The notes below the pieces were generated by a model that saw only the letters and a program-made list of their open reading frames with translations, was not told the DNA's origin and ran no database searches. Shown piece by piece: positions 1 to 7,083 of a stretch of DNA of 64,000 nucleotides; within the stretch, counting starts at the first letter, position 1; the number at the start of each line of letters is the position of its first letter. The position numbers were made by a program, and so were the translations under genes. Origin of the DNA: an uncultured Opitutales bacterium (GTDB lineage: Bacteria > Verrucomicrobiota > Verrucomicrobiia > Opitutales > Seribacteraceae); the NCBI GenBank assembly GCA_943787575.1, contig CALSMY010000012.1, positions 1-64,000 on the forward strand, read 5' to 3'.

Positions 1-6
1 ATTGGC

Positions 7-774
7 TTAAGCTACAATTGGGACCCTGGGCATCGCCAGTAAAACTTCGTCCCACATTTGGATTCTTGATATAATACTACTTTCAGCTGCTTCACGAGCC
101 TCCTGTTCTTTTTGGGGATCTCCATCAGTCAGTGCCAAAACCAGTTTTTCGGCCATAGGCCCGTGTTGTTCACCATCTAAGTGGGCATGTCTCTCCAGGT
201 AATAATGAAACAGAGGTGCTTGAGTGGCACTAACCTGGCAACTTTCCAATATTTTAAGGAACATTAAGGGGACCAAATTTTCCCGACCGTAAGCAAAAGA
301 TGCCGCTATTTCGTGAGGTTTCCCGAATTCAATGACACGAAAAGTGGACGCCATAAACTTTTTCATAGGCTTCGGAATTTGATCGCATTCAAGGGCAGTT
401 GTAATCCCCTCTGCTCTGACCAAATCCAAAAAAGCATCTATCTGTCGACTAGATGCTGCTACTTCTTTCATCGACTTTAAATAAATTTCGAAATGACTTG
501 CAAAATCCTGAGGATTTTTAGGGCTCGCAACATCCGATTCCTCTTCCAACACAATCTCGTTCACCAAACGAACCACTTGTGTGTTGGGACTAGGTAACCA
601 CGGGGATCCATGTGGAGCAATTTTTCCCTGAAGTGCTTTCAGCAAAGACATAAAATCCCAAACGGCAAAAACATGGTGCTCCATAAAAACTCTCAAGTCT
701 TGGAGGTTTCTTAAAGATTCAAAAACTGGGTGTTTTTCCAACTTTCTTAGCAAGTTATCATTAACTGTTATCAT
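7..774 (-). CDS. DUF3050 family protein (heme-oxygenase-like fold)
   Basis: The 255-residue protein resembles the DUF3050 family, whose members are predicted all-helical, heme-oxygenase-like proteins of unknown biochemical role. The N-terminal part carries the family-typical stretch HPVFESLRNLQDLRVFMEHH (about residues 15-34) followed by VWDFMSLLKALQ. A later HYYLERHAHLDG segment (about 191-202) supplies conserved His and Glu residues. No signal peptide or membrane segment is seen. The ATG lies at 774 and the stop is 6 bases from the window edge, so the gene is complete. It stands alone, with no neighbour on the same strand within 600 bases. The family call is from sequence style; the function is unknown. 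Confidence 0.8.
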   Translation of the reverse strand: MITVNDNLLRKLEKHPVFESLRNLQDLRVFMEHHVFAVWDFMSLLKALQGKIAPHGSPWLPSPNTQVVRLVNEIVLEEESDVASPKNPQDFASHFEIYLKSMKEVAASSRQIDAFLDLVRAEGITTALECDQIPKPMKKFMASTFRVIEFGKPHEIAASFAYGRENLVPLMFLKILESCQVSATQAPLFHYYLERHAHLDGEQHGPMAEKLVLALTDGDPQKEQEAREAAESSIISRIQMWDEVLLAMPRVPIVA

Positions 775-1426
775 ACCCTTTTCAGGAAATAAATTTAGGC
801 AGTTTTAGCAAATCGATAAAATTACCTTTAATTTAATTTCTACGGTCTGGCTATCTCAGAGTCCACGAGTTAAATAATGTCTTAGCGAACTGGTCGAGGT
901 GCTCCAGCAGTCCAAATTTCTCCTCTTGCTTCACAGGTTCCAATATCAGGTGCATAAACTAAAAAGTTGGCAGCAATCTTTGAAAATATTCTTACTTTAA
1001 CTTCCAAAGCACTTGTATTTAGGATGGAAGATCAAGACCGACTCGTTACCGAAATAAACAACATTGAAAGCAAAGACTCGATGCTTTAGAGGCTTTGGGA
1101 TGGATATTAGAAAAGCCAATTGCTGAAAAACTTTTGCAAGCAAAACTGGAAAACGGAAATGGCAACTGCATCAATAAATCGATTACCGCAAACCTGCCGT
1201 AATTAAAGAAAGGCCATAACCCTTGGCAAGCAAAGGTTGTGAACGAACTCAGTCCTAAAGCACTTGCATAACCCATCCAGAACCATGGGTATGATTGCTT
1301 TTCTCCCACATCTATCTACTTTCCACAAAAATAAACTAACTCTTTTTTCTTACTTTTAATCTAAATTTATCCAAAACGAATGGAAACTAGAAATATGAAA
1401 ATATAAATGCTAAATGGACAGAAATT
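775..1426. other. gene-poor interval
   Basis: These 650 bases separate the DUF3050 gene from the cytidylyltransferase. Apart from the possible decayed remnant at 1024-1271 I see no supported gene, RNA or repeat. A minus-strand 87-codon frame at 1046-1309 overlies the remnant. It has a Phe/Cys/Ser-rich composition typical of an antisense shadow. Confidence 0.5.
1024..1271 (+). pseudogene. decayed coding remnant, unknown family
   Basis: An ATG at 1024 opens a short frame (MEDQDRLVTEINNIES) that stops at once. Shifting one base near 1071 gives a coding-like frame (LDALEALGWILEKPIAEKLL and on). That frame meets TAA at about 1200, then resumes in the same frame as LKKGHNPWQAKVVNELSPKALA before a final TAA at 1269. 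One frameshift plus one internal stop in otherwise protein-like sequence suggests a relic gene. I do not recognise the family. It could be chance, since the total is only about 80 codons. Confidence 0.3.
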
Positions 1427-1879
1427 TCATTCATTTAAAGAAATTCCCTGAGCCAAAATTTCCCCCCGGTGAGATTGATCGATCACATTTTGTTTGATCT
1501 TCGAGGAAGATGTACGGGGATTATAACAGACTTGGATGAGTTTCTTTCCTTCTTTGCAGAGGTATGCCTCCACATCAAGGTTATGGGTATTGTTTCCCCA
1601 GTCCTCTCCAATAACAAAAACATCTGGCTTCAATTCTTCGCAACCTGAAACATATTCCAATTCATAATAAGGTCGTACAATATCCACGCATTTCAAGGCC
1701 CTCAACATTTCCATTCGTTCCTCCAGCGGGATAATAGGCAGGTTGGGTTTGTAAGAACTTACCACGCTATCTGAACCAACTCCAACGGCTACTGTGTCCC
1801 CCAAAGTTTTACAATACTCCAATAAGGCCAAATGCCCAACATGTAATAAATCAAATGTGCCTACTGTGTAAATGACCAT
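1427..1879 (-). CDS. glycerol-3-phosphate-cytidylyltransferase-like nucleotidyltransferase
   Basis: A 150-residue cytidylyltransferase-like enzyme. It begins GTFDLLHVGH (about residues 7-16), which is the nucleotide-binding HxGH motif of the TagD/phosphoethanolamine cytidylyltransferase group. It ends near RTSSSKIKQ (about 122-130), the position of the RTxGISTT signature, which is degenerate here. The ERMEMLRALKCVDIVRPY segment also fits TagD and ECT enzymes. It would join CTP to a phospho-alcohol, releasing pyrophosphate. It lies 9 bases downstream of a CDP-alcohol phosphatidyltransferase on the same strand, so the pair probably makes and then transfers a CDP-activated head group. The substrate (phosphoethanolamine, glycerol-3-phosphate or another) cannot be read from sequence. 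Confidence 0.85.
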   Translation of the reverse strand: MVIYTVGTFDLLHVGHLALLEYCKTLGDTVAVGVGSDSVVSSYKPNLPIIPLEERMEMLRALKCVDIVRPYYELEYVSGCEELKPDVFVIGEDWGNNTHNLDVEAYLCKEGKKLIQVCYNPRTSSSKIKQNVIDQSHRGEILAQGISLNE

Positions 1880-1888
1880 GTAATTGAC

Positions 1889-2575
1889 CTAAATTTGATT
1901 GGATTGCTTCCAATAAAAAAAACAGGTAATTAAAACGGTATAACTTCCTAGTAAATATACATTAATTGGATTGGAAGAAAGCTTTGGGGTTTTGATTTGA
2001 GAAATATTAAGAACAGCAATGAGTAAACTTAGTAGTAGTAAAATCATTGAAAATGATTCGCCGATCCACCCTTCGAAAATAAAGATGAAGGCTAAAAAAA
2101 TATTGTTATTATCGAGCGCCAAACCTGTGTAGTGACTTCCACCAGAGAGCCCAAAAACACTAAAATAACTTAACCTCAAGGCACTCGCAAAAAGAAGAAA
2201 TAAAGCAACCGTAAGAAATTCAACTTCAAATCCACCGTAGCATGCAATTAAGATTGCAGGCGTAACCCCATAACTGACAATGTCTATTAAAACATCCAGC
2301 TGTGCTCCAAACTTCCCTTGCATTTCATTTCGACCACTCATCCCTCTGGCAATAAGTCCATCCGCCCAATCGAATGCAACTGCCCAAATCATACCAACCA
2401 TAGCTACATAGAAAGCAGCATGAATCGAAGCATAAATTGCTATTCCCGAACAAGCTAAGCCCGCAAAGGAACATAAATTGGGAATGTCCCAAAAAAAAGA
2501 AACTATAGTTGGGAGAGGAGGCTCAGTAGAACTTGTTGACTTTCTTGAAGGCCTTTGATGATCAGAGGTATTAAT
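1889..2575 (-). CDS. CDP-alcohol phosphatidyltransferase (PssA-like), near-cognate start
   Basis: An integral membrane enzyme of the CDP-alcohol phosphatidyltransferase family. The signature DG-x2-AR ... G-x3-D-x3-D is read as DGLIAR then GAQLDVLID, the last Asp being the catalytic base. Several hydrophobic helices follow, and ALRLSYF resembles PssA. The first ATG in frame is at 2401, but the same frame stays open upstream to 2578. That extension encodes an expected family N-terminus (WDIPNLCSFAGLACSGIAIY), so the true start must lie upstream. No ATG, GTG or TTG occurs there. An ATT at 2573-2575 is the best near-cognate candidate, just after an in-frame TAA. A lost start codon or a sequence error is the alternative. 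It is the first gene of a two-gene unit with the cytidylyltransferase. Confidence 0.75.
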   Translation of the reverse strand: MNTSDHQRPSRKSTSSTEPPLPTIVSFFWDIPNLCSFAGLACSGIAIYASIHAAFYVAMVGMIWAVAFDWADGLIARGMSGRNEMQGKFGAQLDVLIDIVSYGVTPAILIACYGGFEVEFLTVALFLLFASALRLSYFSVFGLSGGSHYTGLALDNNNIFLAFIFIFEGWIGESFSMILLLLSLLIAVLNISQIKTPKLSSNPINVYLLGSYTVLITCFFYWKQSNQI

Positions 2576-2648
2576 TTTTTATGTAAATGGTTGTGATTAT
2601 TAAAATAAATGCACTTACATAAAATGGAGTAAGGAAATATCACCACAT

Positions 2649-2676
2649 CTTATAAGTATATTAATGATTTTATCAA
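2649..2676 (-). promoter_or_regulatory. putative sigma70 promoter for the phosphatidyltransferase pair
   Basis: On the minus strand TTGATA (2676-2671) and TATAAG (2654-2649) are separated by 16 bases, and the leader to the proposed start is about 65 bases. The spacing and hexamers fit a vegetative promoter, but the region is AT-rich, so chance matches are common. Confidence 0.35.
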
Positions 2677-2722
2677 GCTTTATTAATGGATTTTATCTTA
2701 TATTATACACCTACATAAAACT

Positions 2723-2750
2723 ACATTAATTCGATTGGAAGAAAGTTTTG
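2723..2750. repeat. 28-bp copy of the 3' end of the phosphatidyltransferase gene
   Basis: This segment matches 1959-1986 at 26 of 28 positions in the same orientation. In the gene the sequence encodes KLSSNPINV near the C-terminus; here the same frame reads KLSSNRINV before decaying. It may be the scar of a duplication or recombination around the gene. Confidence 0.5.
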
Positions 2751-2909
2751 TCGGGGGATCCAACAAACTCACCCAAACTTGAATTGAAACATATTACAAT
2801 TACTTCTCTTTTAGTTATGCTTAATGCATCCCTTTAAACTGGGGGATGTAACTAGTTTAACAATAATTCGCTTTTAAAGACAACAGGCTACAACGCTGAT
2901 TGAGACTGG

Positions 2910-2981
2910 CGCTCCCGCTGGGAGTCGAACCCAGATCTTCGGTTCCGGAGACCAATGTTCTATCCATTGAACTACAGGAGC
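2910..2981 (-). tRNA. tRNA-Arg (anticodon CCG)
   Basis: On the minus strand the acceptor GCTCCTG pairs with CGGGAGC. The anticodon stem TTGGT/ACCGA closes a loop CTCCGGA, giving anticodon CCG (Arg). The T arm reads TGGG TTCGACT CCCA. Discriminator G is followed by an encoded CCA at 2909-2907. Confidence 0.95.
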
Positions 2982-2991
2982 AAATACCCCT

Positions 2992-3022
2992 TAAATAGTG
3001 ACCCTTAGCACAATCCTGTCAA
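2992..3022 (-). promoter_or_regulatory. putative promoter of tRNA-Arg
   Basis: On the minus strand a perfect TTGACA (3022-3017) is followed 17 bases later by ACTATT, or 19 bases later by TATTTA (2997-2992). The tRNA begins at 2981, a plausible distance from the start of transcription. Confidence 0.45.
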
Positions 3023-3267
3023 CATGGTTGTTTTGCCTCGGTAGAGCAGTTACGGGAGCAGAAAGAAACTCAAGGGTCTTTGGTGTCATTATCACCATTC
3101 TAGGATACTCGTGCTGGATCCTTTTTCGGGCATTTTGCTTTCTCGATATTAAACAAATCAACAAACCATTTGTATCGTTCTAAACTGGAAAATTTATCAT
3201 CCAAACATCTTTGATGCCATTAATCTTAGCTAAATTTTAAGTAGATTGATTACTAATATTTTCTGAG

Positions 3268-3331
3268 TTGACAACCCACCTTTATTGAGATTGAGTCTCA
3301 GTATCAACTGAGATTGAGTCTCAGTATCAAC
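3268..3331 (+). promoter_or_regulatory. tandem 23-bp operator-like repeat, probably iron (Fur-like) control
   Basis: Two perfect, directly adjacent 23-bp copies (3286-3308 and 3309-3331) end 14 bases before the receptor ATG. Each contains the dyad TGAGA-TTGAG-TCTCA, and the reverse strand reads GATACTGAGACTCAATCTCA, which loosely resembles a Fur box. A TTGACA at 3268-3273 would place a -10 region inside the first copy, so a bound repressor would block transcription. Fur is inferred from the target gene, not from an exact consensus match. Confidence 0.6.
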
Positions 3332-3345
3332 AAAATGACCTACCT

Positions 3346-5442
3346 ATGAACAAACTAAAGTCACAAAGATGGGCGAGGGCGATGGTTGCCGTTGCTCTCT
3401 CATCATTCCATATAAATGCATACGCGGATGAACAAGCATCCGGCGAACTTGAACCACTCGGAGTTGTTGGCACCAAAGAAGAATTACAAAAATTATCTCC
3501 GGGTTTAAAGTCTTCCTTGGAACTTAAAGATATTCCAAGGAGTATATCTGTAATGTCAGCCGAGCAAATTAAAGCACAAGGTTTAAAAAGCATCGGTGAT
3601 GTCATTGACTACACTCCTGGAGTTATTAACTCGCAAGGTGAAGGACATCGCGACGCTCCTGTGATCCGTGGGGTTAGAACAACTCAGGATTTATATAGAG
3701 ATGGTATTCGTGATGATGTTCAGTACTATCGCCCACTTTATAATGTTGAAAGTGTTGAAGTCCTTCGTGGACCCGATGCACTTACCTCAGGTTTTGGTGG
3801 TGCATATGGAATGATTAATCGCGTCACCAAAGAAGGTTTAATTGGTGAGGATTTTACCGAAATATCCGGAAGCGTAGATACCTTTGGCGAATTTGGTATC
3901 CAGTTGGACCGCAATGTTCAGATTGATGAAAATACAGCTTTTCGACTCAATATGTTCGGCGAAGATCTGGCTAACCATCGTGACTTTTACTATGGTAATT
4001 CATTTGGTGCCAACCCAACACTAAAATATGATTTTGGTAACGGTTCCATTGTCGATCTCTCCTATGAATACCTAAACCAAGAGCGTTTTATCGACCGAGG
4101 TATTCCAACTGGAGCCGATGGTTACCCAGTGAAGTCTCTAAAAGATATCGTTTTTGGTGACCCTACTGAAAACTACTCAACTCATGAAGCTCACATATTA
4201 AAAGCCATTTATGAGCACAAGCTTAGCGAATCATTAAAGGGACGTTTTACTGCTGCTTACAGCGATCACGACAAACTATACCAAAATTTCTACGCATCTG
4301 CTTACGATGCAGCGGCAAATACGGTAACTTTAGATGGATATGTTGATACTACTAAAAGGAAAACATCCACATTTCAATATGAACTCATTGGAGAATTAGA
4401 GACTGGCAGTTTTGTTCACAATTGGATTGCTGGTTTAGAATACCTTGATGTTAGCAACGACAATGATCGTTTCAATGCAGCTTGGTCAGACAACAATAAT
4501 TCAGACAAAGATGTCTTCAGTATTAATAGGCCAATTAATTTAAAGAGGGGTGTAGGTGTCAATGCTAGCAACAACACAACTGTAAATAATTATAGAGCCG
4601 ATCAAGCAGATGATACATTTGCCGATGTTAACGTATTATCATTTTATATTAACGACGAGATCGCGTTGACCGATTCTCTTGATTTAATACTTGGAGCAAG
4701 ATTTGATAAAATGGATGTTGATGTTTCCGGGGGTGGACCAGTCTCTGACTCCGATGATACCATCTCTCCAAAAGTAGGTCTCATCTTTGATGTCACAGAT
4801 GCAATCTCTGTGTATGCAAGTTATAGTGAAACTTTTACTCCGAAAGCAAAGGACCAATACGCCAAACTAAATAGCAATGCAGATAAGACAGACCCTGACA
4901 CTTTTGAAAACACAGAGTTCGGGTTAAGATACGATTTACCAGTAGGCTTATCCTTTTCAGCAGCTTATTTTGAAGTAGAGAAGAATGCACCAACTTATGT
5001 AAGTGCATTGACCACCACCATGAGTACTTCTGAAATTAGTGGTTTTGAATTTCAGTTGAGTGGAAATTTAACTTCGAGTTGGTTTATCAGTGCAGGCTAC
5101 ACAAATCTTGATGCACATGCATCAGATGGTGATCGTCTAAAAGAAACACCGGAAAATGCGTTCTCCATTTGGAATAACTTCACGGTGTCAGATCGCCTGG
5201 CGTTGAATCTTGGTATCATTAACCAAGGTGAAAGTTATATTAAGGAAGGTGGCACGCAAAAGCTTCCAGAATACACCCGTGTAGACGCAGGTGCATCCTA
5301 TGCACTTTCTGAAAATACTAGCATTCAGCTAAATATTGAAAACCTTACTGACGAGCTTTATTTCCCCCATGCTCATGGAGACCACCAAGCATCAGTCGGA
5401 GCACCTATCAACGCAATGCTCTCCATAACAAGTAAGTTCTAA
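3346..5442 (+). CDS. TonB-dependent siderophore receptor (catecholate, Fiu/CirA-like)
   Basis: A 698-residue outer-membrane receptor. A signal peptide covers about residues 1-27 (basic start, hydrophobic core, AYA before Asp). The plug domain spans roughly 50-165 with IPRSISVMSAEQI, PVIRGV, YRDGIRDDVQYYRPLYNVESVEVLRGPDAL and GGAYGMINRVTKE, which are typical of ferric-catecholate receptors. A 22-strand barrel follows and ends in the outer-membrane terminal Phe (SITSKF). There is no N-terminal STN signalling domain, so it probably does not talk to an anti-sigma factor. Control is more likely through the tandem operator just upstream. No TonB, ExbBD or siderophore genes lie nearby. The ATG at 3335 stops after four codons, so 3346 is the start. 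Confidence 0.95.
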   Translation: MNKLKSQRWARAMVAVALSSFHINAYADEQASGELEPLGVVGTKEELQKLSPGLKSSLELKDIPRSISVMSAEQIKAQGLKSIGDVIDYTPGVINSQGEGHRDAPVIRGVRTTQDLYRDGIRDDVQYYRPLYNVESVEVLRGPDALTSGFGGAYGMINRVTKEGLIGEDFTEISGSVDTFGEFGIQLDRNVQIDENTAFRLNMFGEDLANHRDFYYGNSFGANPTLKYDFGNGSIVDLSYEYLNQERFIDRGIPTGADGYPVKSLKDIVFGDPTENYSTHEAHILKAIYEHKLSESLKGRFTAAYSDHDKLYQNFYASAYDAAANTVTLDGYVDTTKRKTSTFQYELIGELETGSFVHNWIAGLEYLDVSNDNDRFNAAWSDNNNSDKDVFSINRPINLKRGVGVNASNNTTVNNYRADQADDTFADVNVLSFYINDEIALTDSLDLILGARFDKMDVDVSGGGPVSDSDDTISPKVGLIFDVTDAISVYASYSETFTPKAKDQYAKLNSNADKTDPDTFENTEFGLRYDLPVGLSFSAAYFEVEKNAPTYVSALTTTMSTSEISGFEFQLSGNLTSSWFISAGYTNLDAHASDGDRLKETPENAFSIWNNFTVSDRLALNLGIINQGESYIKEGGTQKLPEYTRVDAGASYALSENTSIQLNIENLTDELYFPHAHGDHQASVGAPINAMLSITSKF

Positions 5443-5513
5443 TATAATTTAATCTGTATTTGTTTGTTTAGAATCAACTCCAAAACTCGGGCGAGTCAGG
5501 TGACTCTAACTAT

Positions 5514-5547
5514 GGCAGCCACTCTGGGCAAAGGTGGCTGCCTTTTT
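5514..5547 (+). terminator. rho-independent terminator of the receptor gene
   Basis: GGCAGCCAC and GTGGCTGCC form a perfect 9-bp GC-rich stem around an 11-base loop and are followed by TTTTT. It sits 72 bases after the receptor stop codon. Confidence 0.9.
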
Positions 5548-5579
5548 GGTTATAAACATAAGTTCAAAAATGCTGAGGA

Positions 5580-5607
5580 TTGACAGTTTTCTTCATCATG
5601 TTATTTT
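5580..5607 (+). promoter_or_regulatory. putative promoter of tRNA-Asn
   Basis: TTGACA (5580-5585) and TATTTT (5602-5607) are 16 bases apart, and the tRNA begins 10 bases later. The same hexamer pair and spacing precede tRNA-Thr at 45912-45939, which strengthens both calls. Confidence 0.65.
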
Positions 5608-5617
5608 AAAAGTTTGA

Positions 5618-5689
<72 letters not shown>

Positions 5690-5716
5690 CCAATTACCCA
5701 AAATATAGCTACGCTA

Positions 5717-7072
5717 TTATTTAGTGTCTACCTCAGGCCAACGATCTAATTTTCTATGCAAAGTTCGACGGCTAATCCCCATAATTTGAGCTGCTTTTGT
5801 CCGATTACCCTTCGATTCAAGAAGAGCATTCCTCAAAAGACGTTTTTCACTTTCTTCCACAGACAACAAAGCACTGTCTTTGTCTATTTTTGAACCTCGG
5901 CTAGGTGGTAGCTGGGCAAACCTAGGGTCTAAGTCATATGTTGATACTAACTTTCCTCTATGTAAAACAACTAGATTTTCGCAAAAATTCCTAAGCTCAC
6001 GAACATTTCCAGGCCATTTGTAATTTTTTAAAATGGTCAAGGCATCATCTGATAGCTGTGGTGGTTTGAATCTATTTTCTTTAGAGTAGGAAGAAATAAA
6101 GTGATTTAAAAGAATTATAAGATCTTCTCCACGATTGCGCAGAGGGGGAAGCTCAATCGTGACAACATTTAAACGGTAATACAAATCGTCGCGAAAATCA
6201 CCATTTTGACTCATTTCTAAAAGGTTTCGATTGGTTGCACAGACCAACCTCACATCGAGCTCTAAAGATTGGGAACTACCCAGGCGTTCAATTGTTTTTG
6301 TCTCTAAGAACCTTAGCAATTTAACCTGTGTCGAAAGATCAATTTCACCAATTTCATCTAAGAAGAGGGTTCCGCCATTTGCAGACTCAAATCGACCAAC
6401 CCGACGTTCGGCTGCACCTGTAAAAGCTCCTTTTTCATGACCAAAGAGTTCGCTTTCTAGTAAATTCGTAGGTAATGCTGCACAATGAACAGGAACAAAT
6501 GGACCCTGAGCACATTCACTGTTTTGATGGATCGCTTGAGCAAATAATTCTTTTCCTGTCCCGGTTTCCCCGGCTAATAATACTGTCGTTTTGGATGGAC
6601 CTACAAGACGCACCTTTTCAAGAACACCCTCTAGAGTTTTGGATTTACCCATGATCCCTTGAGGTTTGTATTTTGACACTAGAGATTGATTGGGTTTTTC
6701 CTTCTTAGGTTTTCTATCATTAAGGCCTCGCTTGATTAAAAGTTCTAGCTGTTCGAGGTTTACCGGTTTAGGAAGAAAGTCATAAGCACCTCTCTTCATA
6801 GCCTCTACAGCAACTTCTACTTCACCATAAGCAGTCATCATAATACACAACGGACTGGAAGGAGAACGAATTGCATGGTCTATAACACTCATTCCTGAGT
6901 GCCCCGGCATTCGTAAGTCGGTTAAAACTACATGAAATTCTTCTTCTTGAAGAGCCATTTCAGCCTCCTTTGCAGAACTTGCTGAAAAAACTTCAAAATC
7001 TTCTTCTAAAGCTAATTCTAAACCTTCACGGGTATGCGGTTCATCATCAACTATTAATAAATTGGGCTTCAT
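5717..7072 (-). CDS. NtrC-family sigma54-dependent response regulator
   Basis: A 451-residue three-domain activator. The receiver domain (about 1-120) has the acidic pair DD (9-10), the phospho-acceptor Asp52 in VLTDLRMPG and the Lys of KPVN. The central AAA+ domain has Walker A GETGTGKE, the sigma54-contact loop GAFTGA, Walker B TLFLDEIGEI and the arginine-finger region. The C-terminal Fis-type helix-turn-helix reads NRTKAAQIMGISRRTLHRKL. It lies 11 bases downstream of its likely partner kinase. Phosphorylation should trigger ATP-driven opening of sigma54 promoters. Targets are unknown. Confidence 0.95.
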   Translation of the reverse strand: MKPNLLIVDDEPHTREGLELALEEDFEVFSASSAKEAEMALQEEEFHVVLTDLRMPGHSGMSVIDHAIRSPSSPLCIMMTAYGEVEVAVEAMKRGAYDFLPKPVNLEQLELLIKRGLNDRKPKKEKPNQSLVSKYKPQGIMGKSKTLEGVLEKVRLVGPSKTTVLLAGETGTGKELFAQAIHQNSECAQGPFVPVHCAALPTNLLESELFGHEKGAFTGAAERRVGRFESANGGTLFLDEIGEIDLSTQVKLLRFLETKTIERLGSSQSLELDVRLVCATNRNLLEMSQNGDFRDDLYYRLNVVTIELPPLRNRGEDLIILLNHFISSYSKENRFKPPQLSDDALTILKNYKWPGNVRELRNFCENLVVLHRGKLVSTYDLDPRFAQLPPSRGSKIDKDSALLSVEESEKRLLRNALLESKGNRTKAAQIMGISRRTLHRKLDRWPEVDTK

Positions 7073-7083
7073 ACAGATTGAAT

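Larger units (their letters stand above)
2579..2909. other. intergenic interval
   Basis: This 330-base, AT-rich stretch lies between the phosphatidyltransferase and tRNA-Arg. It holds the candidate promoter at 2649-2676 and the 28-bp duplicated segment at 2723-2750. I see no open frame or RNA that I can support. Confidence 0.5.
2982..3345. other. intergenic interval with divergent promoters
   Basis: This 364-base gap separates tRNA-Arg and the siderophore receptor, which are transcribed away from each other. It holds the tRNA promoter and, next to the receptor, the tandem operator-like repeats. A 61-codon GTG-started frame at 2998-3183 overlaps the tRNA promoter and is not supported. Confidence 0.5.

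Noticed and set aside
1046-1309. 87-codon minus-strand frame
   Set aside because: It is antisense to a more protein-like, though broken, plus-strand reading and is rich in Phe, Ser and Cys without a motif.
2998-3183. 61-codon plus-strand frame with a hydrophobic, membrane-like translation
   Set aside because: It starts with GTG, has no ribosome site, and overlaps the TTGACA promoter of the divergent tRNA-Arg. Composition looks accidental.
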